Positions 20,634-29,773 of a stretch of 64,000 nt of DNA are shown here, in pieces. The stretch lies in NCBI RefSeq assembly GCF_014696345.1, contig NZ_JACJPY010000001.1, positions 47,501 through 111,500 of the forward strand, read 5' to 3'. Position 1 is the first letter of the stretch; the number at the start of each line of letters is the position of its first letter. The DNA is from Pseudanabaena cinerea FACHB-1277 (GTDB taxonomy: Bacteria; Cyanobacteriota; Cyanobacteriia; Pseudanabaenales; Pseudanabaenaceae). A program made the position numbers and the translations under genes. The notes under the pieces are model-generated. The model did no database searches, was not told where the DNA came from, and saw nothing but the letters and a program-made list of their open reading frames with translations.

Positions 20634-21746
20634 ATGCTAAGTTCTGCCTATCGCTACGGAATTAAACCGATCCTGTTTTCGTTAGATCCTGAAGCTGCTC
20701 ATCAATTGGCGATCGCCACCTGTCAGCAGGTTAGCGCATCTACGACACTGCAAGCGATCGCTAAGTCTATGTTCTACTATAGCGATGCGCGGCTGTCACA
20801 AAACCTCTGGAATTTAAAATTTGCGAATCCTGTGGGGTTGGCGGCGGGGTTTGATAAAAATGCTGAGGCGATCGGTGCATGGGAAAATTTTGGCTTTGGC
20901 TTTGCGGAGGTTGGTACGATTACGGCACAGGCACAGTCAGGCAATCCCCAACCAAGGCTGTTTCGCTTACCAAGCGATCGCGCTGTACTAAACCGTATGG
21001 GGTTTAACAATCGCGGTGCAGAGGCGATCGCTAATGATCTCCAGCAATATTTGCAAAATCATCAGCTTTCCATTCCCCTTGGCATTAATTTGGGTAAGTC
21101 CAAGATCACCGAACTTGCCGATGCTAGGTTTGACTATGCTGAAAGTCTGCGATCGCTCTATGAGTTTGGTGATTATTTTGTGGTTAATGTTAGCTCACCG
21201 AATACGCCTAATTTACGGGACTTGCAAGCGAAGGAGCAGTTATTGGGAATTTTGGCAGAATTACAGCCGATTAATATTGAAAATAAGCCAATTTTAGTCA
21301 AAATTGCCCCCGATCTCAATGATGCGGATATTATTGCAGTGGTCAAAGCCAGCCAATCCCATCATGTGGCAGGTATCATCGCCACGAATACCACTATTTC
21401 GCGGCAACAACTCACCACGACTCACTTAACAACAGGTAAATCCGTAAAGGATGAGGCAGGTGGTATCAGTGGGCAACCTGTGCGCGATCGCGCCACCGAT
21501 GTGATTCGCCTGATTTGGCAAGCGACCGATGGCAAGTTGCCGATCGTTGGGGTGGGTGGCATTTTCAACGCTGAAGATGCTTGGCAAAAGATCACCGCAG
21601 GGGCAGCGATCGTGCAGGTTTATACAGGTTTAATTTATGAAGGACCAATGATGATCAAGCAAATTTTGCAGGGGCTAGTGGCAAAGCTTGATGCCTATAG
21701 TTTGGATAACATTCAGCAGGCGATCGGTTTAGATCACCAATGCTAG
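20634..21746 (+). CDS. pyrD: Dihydroorotate dehydrogenase (quinone), class 2
   Basis: 370 residues. The extended N-terminal helix typical of membrane-associated class 2 enzymes (YRYGIKPILFSLDPEAAHQLAI) precedes the FMN barrel: FANPVGLAAGFDKNAE, NRMGFNNRGA, GINLGKSK and NVSSPNTPNLRDLQ, with the catalytic Ser of class 2. IATNTTISR, IVGVGGIF and 'VQVYTGLIYEGP' also match. It oxidises dihydroorotate to orotate in pyrimidine synthesis, passing electrons to the quinone pool. Confidence 0.97.
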   Translation: MLSSAYRYGIKPILFSLDPEAAHQLAIATCQQVSASTTLQAIAKSMFYYSDARLSQNLWNLKFANPVGLAAGFDKNAEAIGAWENFGFGFAEVGTITAQAQSGNPQPRLFRLPSDRAVLNRMGFNNRGAEAIANDLQQYLQNHQLSIPLGINLGKSKITELADARFDYAESLRSLYEFGDYFVVNVSSPNTPNLRDLQAKEQLLGILAELQPINIENKPILVKIAPDLNDADIIAVVKASQSHHVAGIIATNTTISRQQLTTTHLTTGKSVKDEAGGISGQPVRDRATDVIRLIWQATDGKLPIVGVGGIFNAEDAWQKITAGAAIVQVYTGLIYEGPMMIKQILQGLVAKLDAYSLDNIQQAIGLDHQC

Positions 21747-21804
21747 TCAACAATGCTAGTCATCAGGGCTAGTTTGTGCCGTCCGCTAAAGCGGATACTA
21801 CAGG

Positions 21805-22950
21805 TTATTCCACCAATAGGGCTTCGGCAAGTTCATAATCTAACTTTTCGGCTGAGGCGATCGCCTCGGTCATGATTTGCCTTGGAGAAATGCCGCTATG
21901 GTAGGCGGCTAACCAGCGCTGTGCCTCATTGCCTTGGTCTAAAATCTTCTGTAGTGGTGATAGGAAACACCATACGCCGCTATCCTTGGCACGCGATCGC
22001 AGATCATCTAATAATTGCGTCACCCATTCCCGCGCCGTGATCTGTTCTCCTGTTTGCCAATGGGTTAATAGGGCATCAAGGCTATTCTTGGCGGCGGCGA
22101 CTTCATTGGCATCGGCGATCGTCGCCAGTTCAAAGGCAGTAAATTTGGTTGCACTTGCCCCTAAAGGATCGTGCGCCGAACCAATGCCTGCCTCTAAAAA
22201 CTGATGTAACCGCATCTCTAATAGTGCCGTAATCGCCAAAAGTGCCACAGGATCGATCACCAAATCTGAAATTCGTAATTCTAAACGATTGAGATTGTAG
22301 GGACGATTGTCACCATTGGGACGCACCGATGACCAGAGATGGCGCACATTCTGCATTGTGCCTAGGTGGAGTTGGTGTTCTGTCCATTTCACAAAATGGT
22401 GATGATCTTGGAATAATGGCACTAATTTAGGAGTCTTGGGAAACATCTGCCAACGGGTAGAATGGAATCCTGTAACTTCACCATTTAAGAAGGGGGAAGC
22501 GGCGCTGAGGGCAAGATATAGCGGTGCTTCGAGGCGAATCAACCGACAGGCGGCAATCAATAGTTCTAGGTCGGGAATGCCCACATTAATATGAATACTG
22601 GCTGTGACCACATCCGTACCATAGGTTTTTTCGATGTAAGTATGATAAGGATTGAGTGGGTCGGAGCGATGGAAGCGATCTGTGCCGCCGAGGGCAAGGG
22701 TACTACCAGGCATCAGCGTATAGTCACCGAGCGATCGCAGGTATTGGCGCAGCTTCTGCCTTGGCTCCACTAGCGCCGTTAATAGCGGCTCATATTTATA
22801 AAATGGTGGGGTGATATATTCCACATTGCGGCTGTCGGGTTCGCGCACAAACCCGTTTAAATTCGCCACAATGCGATCGCTAAAGCCCACCACATCCCCC
22901 GTTGGTGTAGAGGTATAGATTTCTACTTCAAAGCCTTTTGATAAAAGCAC
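21805..22950 (-). CDS. gshA: Glutamate-cysteine ligase, cyanobacterial type
   Basis: 381 residues from a GTG at 22950. The frame continues upstream to an ATG at 23010 (401 residues), but the family begins around the 'LLSKGFEVEIYT' segment, so the GTG is preferred. Other family landmarks are FVREPDSRNVEYITPPF, PGSTLALGG, HTYIEKTYGTDVVTASIHINVG and 'LNRLELRISDLV'. The enzyme makes gamma-glutamylcysteine, the first step of glutathione synthesis. It lies downstream of the DAHP synthase gene on the same strand; co-transcription is possible. Confidence 0.9.
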   Translation of the reverse strand: MLLSKGFEVEIYTSTPTGDVVGFSDRIVANLNGFVREPDSRNVEYITPPFYKYEPLLTALVEPRQKLRQYLRSLGDYTLMPGSTLALGGTDRFHRSDPLNPYHTYIEKTYGTDVVTASIHINVGIPDLELLIAACRLIRLEAPLYLALSAASPFLNGEVTGFHSTRWQMFPKTPKLVPLFQDHHHFVKWTEHQLHLGTMQNVRHLWSSVRPNGDNRPYNLNRLELRISDLVIDPVALLAITALLEMRLHQFLEAGIGSAHDPLGASATKFTAFELATIADANEVAAAKNSLDALLTHWQTGEQITAREWVTQLLDDLRSRAKDSGVWCFLSPLQKILDQGNEAQRWLAAYHSGISPRQIMTEAIASAEKLDYELAEALLVE

Positions 22951-23018
22951 GGGAGGTTTCCTTTTGCTATAGTCACTATGATCAAGCCTACCTTGCAATG
23001 CGATCGCCACGATGGCAA

Positions 23019-24194
23019 TTAACGCCTTTCTCTGACGGCATTGGCGAGAGCCGTTAAACTGTCAACCGTAGTCTCGAAGTCAATACAGCCATCGGTGATA
23101 CTCTTACCATATTCTAGTTTTGCCAAATCCTTCAAAGGTTGCTTACCGCGATTGAGATGGCTTTCGAGCATGATGCCGACAATATATTCTGAACCATTCC
23201 GCACCTGCTCGGCGATATCTTGCAACACAAGGGGCTGATTTTTATAATCTTGACCGCTATTGTCATGACTGCAATCTACCATCATAAAGGGCAGTAAATT
23301 GCGATCGCGTAGACGATGGGCGATCGCCTCCACATGGGTTTGGTCATAGTTTGGACCTTGCTTGCCGCCGCGCAGCACAATATGTCCATCAGGGTTGCCT
23401 GTGGTCGTGACAATACTAGAGCGTCCCTCATTGCTGACCCCCAGAAACCGATGGGGCTGCCTTGCCGATAGCAATGCATTAATTGCCACATCAATGCTGC
23501 CATCTGTGCCATTTTTGAAACCCACAGGCATAGATAGCCCCGAAGACATTTCTCGATGGGTTTGGCTCTCGGTGGTTCTTGCGCCGATCGCCGTCCATGA
23601 GATCAAATCTGCTAAATATTGCGGCACAATTGGATCAAGTAATTCGGTAGCACTGGGCAAGCCCAATTTCGCCACATCCAGCAATAGCTCCCGCGCCATG
23701 CGAAGCCCAAAATTAATATCAAATGTGCCATTGAGGTGGGGATCATTGATTAACCCTTTCCAGCCGATGGTGGTACGAGGCTTCTCAAAATAAACCCGCA
23801 TGACAATTTCGAGGGCATCACTCACCTGATCGCGAAATTTTGCCAATTTTGACGCATATTCCTTAGCCGCCTTCACATCATGGATCGAGCAGGGACCAAC
23901 CACCACCAATAAACGGCGATCGCTGCCATTTAAGATATTACGAATGCGACTTCTGGCGCTGGATACAACCTTGGCGATCGCAGGTGTAATCGGTAACTCA
24001 GCTTTGATCTCTATGGGCGCAAGCAATGGACAGGTTTCCACAACGTGCAGATCGTTAGTCTTGATCTGCTCTAAATCTTCATCTAAATTGGCATCCAATA
24101 CCATTGCTTGGCTGGAAATATTACTAGAAATATTGCTAGAAATTTTGTTAGAAATATTGGCGAGTTCAGTTGATGACACGCTAAGTAACTCCAT
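23019..24194 (-). CDS. 3-deoxy-7-phosphoheptulonate synthase (DAHP synthase, class I)
   Basis: 391 residues. The core from about residue 60 matches class I AroF/G/H enzymes: VVGPCSIHD, MRVYFEKPRTTIGWKGLINDP, 'GARTTESQTHREMSSGLSMPVGFKNGTDG', LRGGKQGPNYD, MVDCSHDNSGQD and GIMLESHL. It condenses erythrose-4-phosphate with phosphoenolpyruvate, opening the shikimate pathway. The N-terminus holds an odd repeat (NISNKISSNISSNISS) encoded by 12-bp direct repeats at about 24105-24165. The true start might be the Met at residue 32, after the repeat. Confidence 0.94.
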   Translation of the reverse strand: MELLSVSSTELANISNKISSNISSNISSQAMVLDANLDEDLEQIKTNDLHVVETCPLLAPIEIKAELPITPAIAKVVSSARSRIRNILNGSDRRLLVVVGPCSIHDVKAAKEYASKLAKFRDQVSDALEIVMRVYFEKPRTTIGWKGLINDPHLNGTFDINFGLRMARELLLDVAKLGLPSATELLDPIVPQYLADLISWTAIGARTTESQTHREMSSGLSMPVGFKNGTDGSIDVAINALLSARQPHRFLGVSNEGRSSIVTTTGNPDGHIVLRGGKQGPNYDQTHVEAIAHRLRDRNLLPFMMVDCSHDNSGQDYKNQPLVLQDIAEQVRNGSEYIVGIMLESHLNRGKQPLKDLAKLEYGKSITDGCIDFETTVDSLTALANAVRERR

Positions 24195-24566
24195 AAATCA
24201 TCTATAAATTAAGTATCTACTTATACTTTAGCGCCCCAATAGGATTAACGCATCATGCTGATGCTCTTTGTTACAAATTAAATTTCATCAGGATTGACTC
24301 TTAGAGATCTTAGGTATACAGCAAGTTTTTCGCTTTTATTACGTTCCTGCTCAGCGATCGCCTCATATTCACAATTTTCCAGATGCTGTCATGATGCAAT
24401 CCTAGTCTTAATCTATTGCTAACTTAGCATGGGCAGATTGTACGAGAGTAGATTGCTTAGAGGTTTTGAGATGATGCTTTAGGCGATCGCAAGCAAATGT
24501 AATAACATCTGATATAACTTTGCGATAAGATAGGGAAAATCATGTATATCTTAGATATCAAAACCC
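24195..24566. other. Divergent intergenic region, no feature recognised
   Basis: About 370 bp between the DAHP synthase and M48 protease genes. It is moderately AT-rich with one HIP1-like site near 24355. I see no tRNA, riboswitch or repeat. Confidence 0.5.
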
Positions 24567-25532
24567 ATGCCACGTTATACAGGAATTTCTAGCGAAGCCT
24601 TTCGGCATCCCCTCGATCGCCAAGCCGAACAAGCCCTCCGCAGCGTCCCAGGGTTTGACTTGGTGGCGGGTAAGTTTGTGGAATTTATGTATGAGCGTCC
24701 CCAAACGATTTATCACATCGGCAATAGCATTCAGGTCAGCCATCGTCAATATGCCAGCATTCATCGCATCTTTCGGGAATGTGTTGCCGATCTCGATGTT
24801 CAGCCCGAACCTGTCCTATTTGTATCGCAAAATCCGATCGCCAATAGCTACGCCCTCGGCAAAGATCACCCCTACATCGTGATTAATTCAGGATTATTAG
24901 ATTTATTATCGGAAGCCGAAATTCGCGCCGTCCTCGCCCATGAACTCGGTCACATCAAATGCGGTCACACCACCCTCATTCAAATGGCAATGTGGGTAAT
25001 GAGTGTCGTCTCCACCCTTAGCGAAATGACCTTTGGTTTAGGAGGCATCGTTAGCAGTGGCTTAATTTATGCCTTTTTTGAATGGCGGCGCAAAGCCGAA
25101 CTATCCAGCGATCGCGCCGCCTTGCTAGTCACCGATGAACTGGATACCGTCCTCTCCACAATGATGAAAATTGCAGGCGGCAGTTCTGTCTATGCCCATG
25201 AACTCAGTCTGCCCGAATTCATCCGCCAATCAGATTCCTATCAAGAACTCGACAAAGACAATCTCAATCAAATTTATAAATTCATGCTCTACAACGGCTT
25301 CGGGGCTGGCTCCATGCTCAGTCACCCTTTCCCCGTTGAGCGTGTTCATTACATCCGCGCATGGGCAGAATCAGAAGAATATCGCAGTATCAAATCTGGC
25401 AATTACAAGCGCGGCGACACCACTGGAGCCGTAGATGTTTCTAGCCCATCGGAGCCAAAGGAATCGGAAGCCGATCGCCTCAAACGCCAAATTGACGAAC
25501 TACAAGAGCAAATCAATCGCCTCAAGCGCTAA
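24567..25532 (+). CDS. M48 family metalloprotease (HtpX/Ste24-like)
   Basis: 321 residues. The zinc-binding motif HELGHIKCGH has His125, Glu126 and His129, with the third ligand likely Glu in 'RKAELSSDRAALL'. Hydrophobic stretches around 138-175 may contact the membrane. The C-terminus (about 295-321) is a short coiled coil (ADRLKRQIDELQEQINRLKR). Family members degrade misfolded or membrane proteins; the exact substrate is unknown. The gene ends at a strong terminator facing the urt operon. Confidence 0.92.
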   Translation: MPRYTGISSEAFRHPLDRQAEQALRSVPGFDLVAGKFVEFMYERPQTIYHIGNSIQVSHRQYASIHRIFRECVADLDVQPEPVLFVSQNPIANSYALGKDHPYIVINSGLLDLLSEAEIRAVLAHELGHIKCGHTTLIQMAMWVMSVVSTLSEMTFGLGGIVSSGLIYAFFEWRRKAELSSDRAALLVTDELDTVLSTMMKIAGGSSVYAHELSLPEFIRQSDSYQELDKDNLNQIYKFMLYNGFGAGSMLSHPFPVERVHYIRAWAESEEYRSIKSGNYKRGDTTGAVDVSSPSEPKESEADRLKRQIDELQEQINRLKR

Positions 25533-25545
25533 TCAAAATCCCATC

Positions 25546-25580
25546 AAAAGCACAAAACGGCTATGTCATTTTGTGCTTTT
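25546..25580. terminator. Bidirectional terminator between the M48 protease gene and urtE
   Basis: AAAAGCACAAAA (25546-25557) and TTTTGTGCTTTT (25569-25580) form a perfect 12-bp stem with an 11-nt loop, between convergent genes. Confidence 0.88.
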
Positions 25581-25593
25581 ACAAAGTAAAATT

Positions 25594-26316
25594 CTAAACC
25601 GCCAGAAACTTCTGAATTACCTCGTTACTTAATTCTGAGGTTTGCCCAGAAGCCACAATGCCGCCCTTTTGCATCGCATAATACCAATCCGCTTGACGGA
25701 CAAAATGTAAATGCTGCTCCACTAAGAGAATAGAAATGCCCGTACTCGCCACGATGTGCTTAACCGCAGCCTCAATTTCTAAAATGATTGAAGGTTGAAT
25801 CCCTTCCGTTGGCTCATCCAGAATTAATAGCCTAGGCTGACCCATCAAAGCACGGGCGATCGCTAACTGTTGTTGTTGCCCTCCGCTAAGGTCGCCACCC
25901 ATGCGACTGAGCATCGACTTAAGCACAGGAAACAGCTCATAGACCATATCCAATAGATTTTGCTTCACCGCAGGTGTGACAGGATGAGACTCTAGGCCTA
26001 ACAACAAATTCTCTTTAACCGTCATCCTTGGCATCACCTCGCGCCCCTGCGGCACATAACCCACGCCCATCCTAGCGCGTTGATCGGGCGTAAGTTGCGT
26101 GATGTCTTTCCCAAAAAAAGAAACATCACCCACCCTCGGTTTTAGCAGTCCCATGATCGTCTTCAAGAGAGTCGTTTTACCAACCCCATTCCGCCCAATT
26201 AGACAGACCATTTTGCCCGAAGCCACACCCATATCCACATTGCGAAGAATATGACTCTCACCATAATAAACATTCAAATTATTCAACCGCAAAATCGGAT
26301 CGTTAATTTCTTCCAT
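25594..26316 (-). CDS. urtE: Urea ABC transporter ATP-binding protein UrtE
   Basis: 240 residues. It has Walker A GRNGVGKTTLLKT, Q-loop region GYVPQGREV, signature LSGGQQQQLAIARAL, Walker B LLILDEPTEGIQPS and the switch His in 'LLVEQHLHF'. This matches the LivF-like UrtE group. It is the last gene of the urt cluster and pairs with UrtD to power urea uptake through UrtB and UrtC. It is separated from urtD by a 160-bp spacer full of heptanucleotide repeats. Confidence 0.95.
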   Translation of the reverse strand: MEEINDPILRLNNLNVYYGESHILRNVDMGVASGKMVCLIGRNGVGKTTLLKTIMGLLKPRVGDVSFFGKDITQLTPDQRARMGVGYVPQGREVMPRMTVKENLLLGLESHPVTPAVKQNLLDMVYELFPVLKSMLSRMGGDLSGGQQQQLAIARALMGQPRLLILDEPTEGIQPSIILEIEAAVKHIVASTGISILLVEQHLHFVRQADWYYAMQKGGIVASGQTSELSNEVIQKFLAV

Positions 26317-26338
26317 AAGTTACCTCTATTTTAATTTC

Positions 26339-26480
26339 GCTGTTAGCCATTAGCTGTTAGCTGTTGGCTGTTAGCCATTAGCTGTTAACTGTTAGCTGTT
26401 AGCTCTCAAACTTGTCAATCACCAATCACCAATCACCAATTACTAAAAGCTAATCGCTAATCGCTAATCGCTAATCGCTA
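26339..26480. repeat. Three adjacent heptanucleotide tandem repeat arrays between urtD and urtE
   Basis: Array 1 (26339-26404) has nine 7-mers based on GCTGTTA, with variants GCCATTA, GCTGTTG and ACTGTTA. Array 2 (26416-26440) has CAATCAC three times plus a partial unit. Array 3 (26449-26480) has GCTAATC four times plus GCTA, and its last bases form the urtD stop codon. Such short tandemly repeated heptamers are known from filamentous cyanobacteria; their role is unclear. Confidence 0.92.
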
Positions 26481-27227
26481 TTCCTCATCCTGCTGTCCCA
26501 AATAAACTTCAATCACCCTCGGATCGTTCTGTACCTCTTCAAAGTCACCTTCGCAAAGTACAGAGCCTTGATGCAAAACTGTTACCTTACGAGCAATTTG
26601 GCGTACAAACTCCATATCATGCTCAATCACAATAATGGAATGGGATTCGGCTAGAGACATTAACAGTTCGCCTGTTTTTTCGGTTTCTTCATCAGTCAAA
26701 CCCGCAACAGGTTCATCTACTAACAGCAAATCAGGCGACTGGGCGATCAGCATCCCGATCTCTAACCATTGTTTTTCGCCATGAGAGAGAAACTCGGCTT
26801 TCATTTCTGCTTTATGAACTAAGCCAATCGTTTTGAGCAAATCAAGGACGCGCTGTTTTTCTACCACCGATGGCGGCTGAAATAGGGTAGAAAAAACATT
26901 CTTATTAGGGTTACTGGCCAGCTCTAGATTTTCCCTAGGTGTGAGATTGAGATATACACGCGGGGTTTGGAACTTGCGCCCCACTCCCATTCTGGCAATT
27001 TTATGCTCAGACAGCGATCGCGTATTTCTGCCCTTAAATCTGACCTGCCCTTGGGTGGGCTTGACCTTACCCGTAATCACATCGAGGAATGTGGTTTTGC
27101 CAGCACCATTGGGACCAATGATTACCCGCAGTTCACCCTGCTCCATATCAAAATTAAGGTTATTGATGGCTTTAAATCCATCAAAGCTAACGGTCACATT
27201 TTCAATTTCTAGGATTTTCCCTTTCAC
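26478..27227 (-). CDS. urtD: Urea ABC transporter ATP-binding protein UrtD
   Basis: 249 residues. It has Walker A GPNGAGKTTFLDVITG, the Q-loop region 'MGVGRKFQTPRVYLNLT', signature LSHGEKQWLEIGMLI (a LivG-type variant), Walker B LLLVDEPVAGLTDEE and switch His in 'IVIEHDMEFV'. UrtD pairs with UrtE as the ATPase of the urea importer. Its start overlaps the end of urtC by 26 bp, so the two are probably translationally coupled. Confidence 0.95.
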   Translation of the reverse strand: MKGKILEIENVTVSFDGFKAINNLNFDMEQGELRVIIGPNGAGKTTFLDVITGKVKPTQGQVRFKGRNTRSLSEHKIARMGVGRKFQTPRVYLNLTPRENLELASNPNKNVFSTLFQPPSVVEKQRVLDLLKTIGLVHKAEMKAEFLSHGEKQWLEIGMLIAQSPDLLLVDEPVAGLTDEETEKTGELLMSLAESHSIIVIEHDMEFVRQIARKVTVLHQGSVLCEGDFEEVQNDPRVIEVYLGQQDEE

Positions 27228-28413
27228 TTTGCACCTCTGGATCTAATTCAAGACTGGGATAAGTCACAACAGGTCTACCCTTAACCATCCGATTCAACCA
27301 TTCCATGCCAGTAGTGCGACACCAACCGACTAGACCATCGGGCAGTACCATGACCACTAGCAGGAACATTGCACCCTGAAAGAACAACCAAATTTCGGGG
27401 AACTGTTCGCTGAGAATACTTTTGGCAAAGTTGACTATGAGCGTGCCGATGAATGCACCAATCAAGGTGGCACGACCACCAACCGCAACCCAAATCACCA
27501 TCTCAATGGAAAGAGCAATATCCATCGACTTGGGCGAAATAATGCCTGTCTGTGGGGTGAATAATGCGCCACCAATACCTGCAAGAACCGCAGAAATGGC
27601 AAATACTAATACTTTAAAACCTGTGGGATCGTAGCCAGAGAAACGAGCGCGGTTTTCGTCATCGCGGAGAGCAATCAGTAACCTGCCAAATCTGCCACTA
27701 GTGAGCCACCGACAGAGGGCATAGGCAAGCCCTAAGAACACAACAGTCAACATATAAAAAACGCGCTGGGTTTCGGGGGCGTTAATTTCGTAACCAAAGA
27801 TGGTTTTAAAATCCGTTAGTCCATTGGTTCCATTGATATATTGCTGCTGACCGTTGAAGAAGTTAAAGAAAATAATCGTCATCGCTTGGGTGAGAATTGA
27901 GAAATACACACCACGAATGCGGTTACGGAATACTAGATATCCTAAAATTGCCCCCACTGCCGCAGGAATTAGCACGATCGCTAAAACCGTAAATTGAAAT
28001 GAGAAAAACGGCTGCCAAAGGGCAGGTAACTGGTTAATGCCATAGAGGGGCATAAATTCGGGCAGTTTGAGCGTGGCATCGGCGGGAAATTGCAACTTGA
28101 GGTGCATGGCGAGCGCATAGCCACCCAAGCCAAAAAACACCCCATGTCCCAAACTTAATAGCCCCGTAAATCCCCAAATCAGATCTAGCCCCAGTGCCAC
28201 GATCGCCAAAGCTAGAAAACGTCCTAACATGGTGATCCGAAAAGCTTGTCCTGTTGCGGTGAGGGTGTAGGGAATTACAAATACAAGGAGGATGGCGATC
28301 GCACCAACGATCGCGGCTTCAATTGCAAGCGATCGCCACGGGGTCGCTGCCAAAGTCTGTGGCTCAGGCTTGGGTTCAGGTTTGGCAACATCTTGAGAAA
28401 CATCTTCGATCAT
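27202..28413 (-). CDS. urtC: Urea ABC transporter permease UrtC
   Basis: 403 residues with about 9-10 membrane segments, resembling LivM permeases. The motif region 'DLIWGFTGLLSLGHGVFFGLGGYALAMHL' is typical of this group. The 'ALRDDENRARFSGYDPTGFKVLVFAISAVLAGIGGALFTPQTG' coupling region is also typical. A hydrophilic Pro- and Glu-rich N-terminus precedes the first membrane segment. It forms the inner-membrane channel together with UrtB. Confidence 0.95.
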   Translation of the reverse strand: MIEDVSQDVAKPEPKPEPQTLAATPWRSLAIEAAIVGAIAILLVFVIPYTLTATGQAFRITMLGRFLALAIVALGLDLIWGFTGLLSLGHGVFFGLGGYALAMHLKLQFPADATLKLPEFMPLYGINQLPALWQPFFSFQFTVLAIVLIPAAVGAILGYLVFRNRIRGVYFSILTQAMTIIFFNFFNGQQQYINGTNGLTDFKTIFGYEINAPETQRVFYMLTVVFLGLAYALCRWLTSGRFGRLLIALRDDENRARFSGYDPTGFKVLVFAISAVLAGIGGALFTPQTGIISPKSMDIALSIEMVIWVAVGGRATLIGAFIGTLIVNFAKSILSEQFPEIWLFFQGAMFLLVVMVLPDGLVGWCRTTGMEWLNRMVKGRPVVTYPSLELDPEVQSERENPRN

Positions 28414-28462
28414 GCTTTTCTATATCTCTGTATCTCTAAAGGTATTTCTAAACTGGCAAAAG

Positions 28463-29656
28463 CTATAGCTCAACGGAGCGCCCTTTTTGCGGGAACATCC
28501 CCGCAGGCTTGTATTGCAAGAACGCCACAATTAATACAAATAGCAGTACTTTTGCCATGCTCGTAGTTGCAAAAAACGTGAAAAAGTCAACAAGGGGCTT
28601 GATCCCAGCAAATATATTGGTAAAAGTGCCTGAGCCAACTAAGTAACTAGTTGTCCCGATTGCCAATGCCGCCGCAATACTGCCAATCAATTTACCAACA
28701 CCGCCCACCACCACCACCATAAAGGTATCGACAATATAATTTTGTCCAGTATTGGGACCGACAGAACCCAAAAAGCTCACCGCACAACCTGCGATACCCG
28801 CTAGTCCCGAACCAATGGAAAAAGTCAGCGCATCTACGGTTTTAGTGGGGATGCCCAAGCAAGCACTCATTTGACGGTTTTGCATGACAGCGCGGATTCG
28901 TAAACCCCAAGGAGATTTTTCTAAAAACAGGTAAATGCCAATCACACAGGCGATCGTTAAGACAATAATAAACAAGCGCACATAGGGAAATTGCAAAGTC
29001 CCGATCGCTAGACCACCACGCAACCATTTAGGAGCAGTCACATCCACATTTTGCGCCCCAAACCAAGGCTTAGTCACCGCAATTTTGTAGATTTGTGCCA
29101 TGAATACGCCCATACTGCCTGCGATCGCGAGGGTGAGGGGCAATAAAACGGCGATCGCCCAATTTTTAATTGCATCCCAGTTGGGTCGTCTTTGCAAAGC
29201 CCAAACACCACCAAAATAAAGAATGCTAAAAACTAATAATCCTGCCAAAATTACCCAGTTCACGCTGCGAACAAATTGCTGCATGATTAGACTTACGCCC
29301 CAAGTCGCCAATAGGGTTTCCAGTGGTCTACCATAGAGAAACCGAATCACACCCTTCTCTAAGAGAAAACCGATCGCTGCCGTGAATATGAATGCCGCAA
29401 TCAGGGCTGCGAATATATAAAAATCTGACCAAGGCTCACCCAGTGATTTGAAAATATTCTGCACCACAAAAGTTGTGTAAGCGCCAAACATCATCAACTC
29501 GCCATGAGCCATATTAATCACGCCCATCAGACCAAACACGATCGCCAGCCCTAGGGCAGCCAATAGCAATACAGCACCTGTACTGACACCGTTAAACACG
29601 CCCTGTATGAGATTATCTATCATTAATCTGTTTTGGTAAAAAGGAAGATATATCAA
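28463..29656 (-). CDS. urtB: Urea ABC transporter permease UrtB
   Basis: 397 residues, a LivH-like permease with about 8-9 membrane segments. 'ALGLAIVFGLMGVINMAHGELMMFGAYTTFVV' near the N-terminus and 'MQNRQMSACLGIPTKTVDALTFSIGSGLAGIAGC' are landmarks. An earlier Met in the frame (MIYLPFYQNRLM) gives two possible starts; Met13 is the likelier because the family starts close to 'NLIQGVFNGVS'. It follows urtA after two hairpins. Confidence 0.95.
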   Translation of the reverse strand: MIYLPFYQNRLMIDNLIQGVFNGVSTGAVLLLAALGLAIVFGLMGVINMAHGELMMFGAYTTFVVQNIFKSLGEPWSDFYIFAALIAAFIFTAAIGFLLEKGVIRFLYGRPLETLLATWGVSLIMQQFVRSVNWVILAGLLVFSILYFGGVWALQRRPNWDAIKNWAIAVLLPLTLAIAGSMGVFMAQIYKIAVTKPWFGAQNVDVTAPKWLRGGLAIGTLQFPYVRLFIIVLTIACVIGIYLFLEKSPWGLRIRAVMQNRQMSACLGIPTKTVDALTFSIGSGLAGIAGCAVSFLGSVGPNTGQNYIVDTFMVVVVGGVGKLIGSIAAALAIGTTSYLVGSGTFTNIFAGIKPLVDFFTFFATTSMAKVLLFVLIVAFLQYKPAGMFPQKGRSVEL

Positions 29657-29659
29657 AAC

Positions 29660-29761
29660 TCAAGATTTTGAATAAAAGTTGCACCATGCACAACTTCTAT
29701 CCAAAATCTTGATTTCATGCAATGAAAGGGGTTAAAAGAGCAATGCCCCTTTAACCCCTTT
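29660..29761 (-). terminator. Two hairpins between urtA and urtB
   Basis: The first has 11-bp arms (29660-29670 with 29702-29712) and an inner AAGTTG/CAACTT stem. The second has a perfect 12-bp stem, AAAGGGGTTAAA (29725-29736) with TTTAACCCCTTT (29750-29761). Being inside the operon, they probably let part of the transcription stop after urtA or protect its mRNA, so that the binding protein is made in excess. That role is inference. Confidence 0.75.
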
Positions 29762-29773
29762 CGTCATGCAAAA

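Noticed and set aside
26339-26480. Repeats between urtD and urtE considered as a CRISPR array
   Set aside because: Seven-base units with no spacers; they are microsatellite-like arrays.
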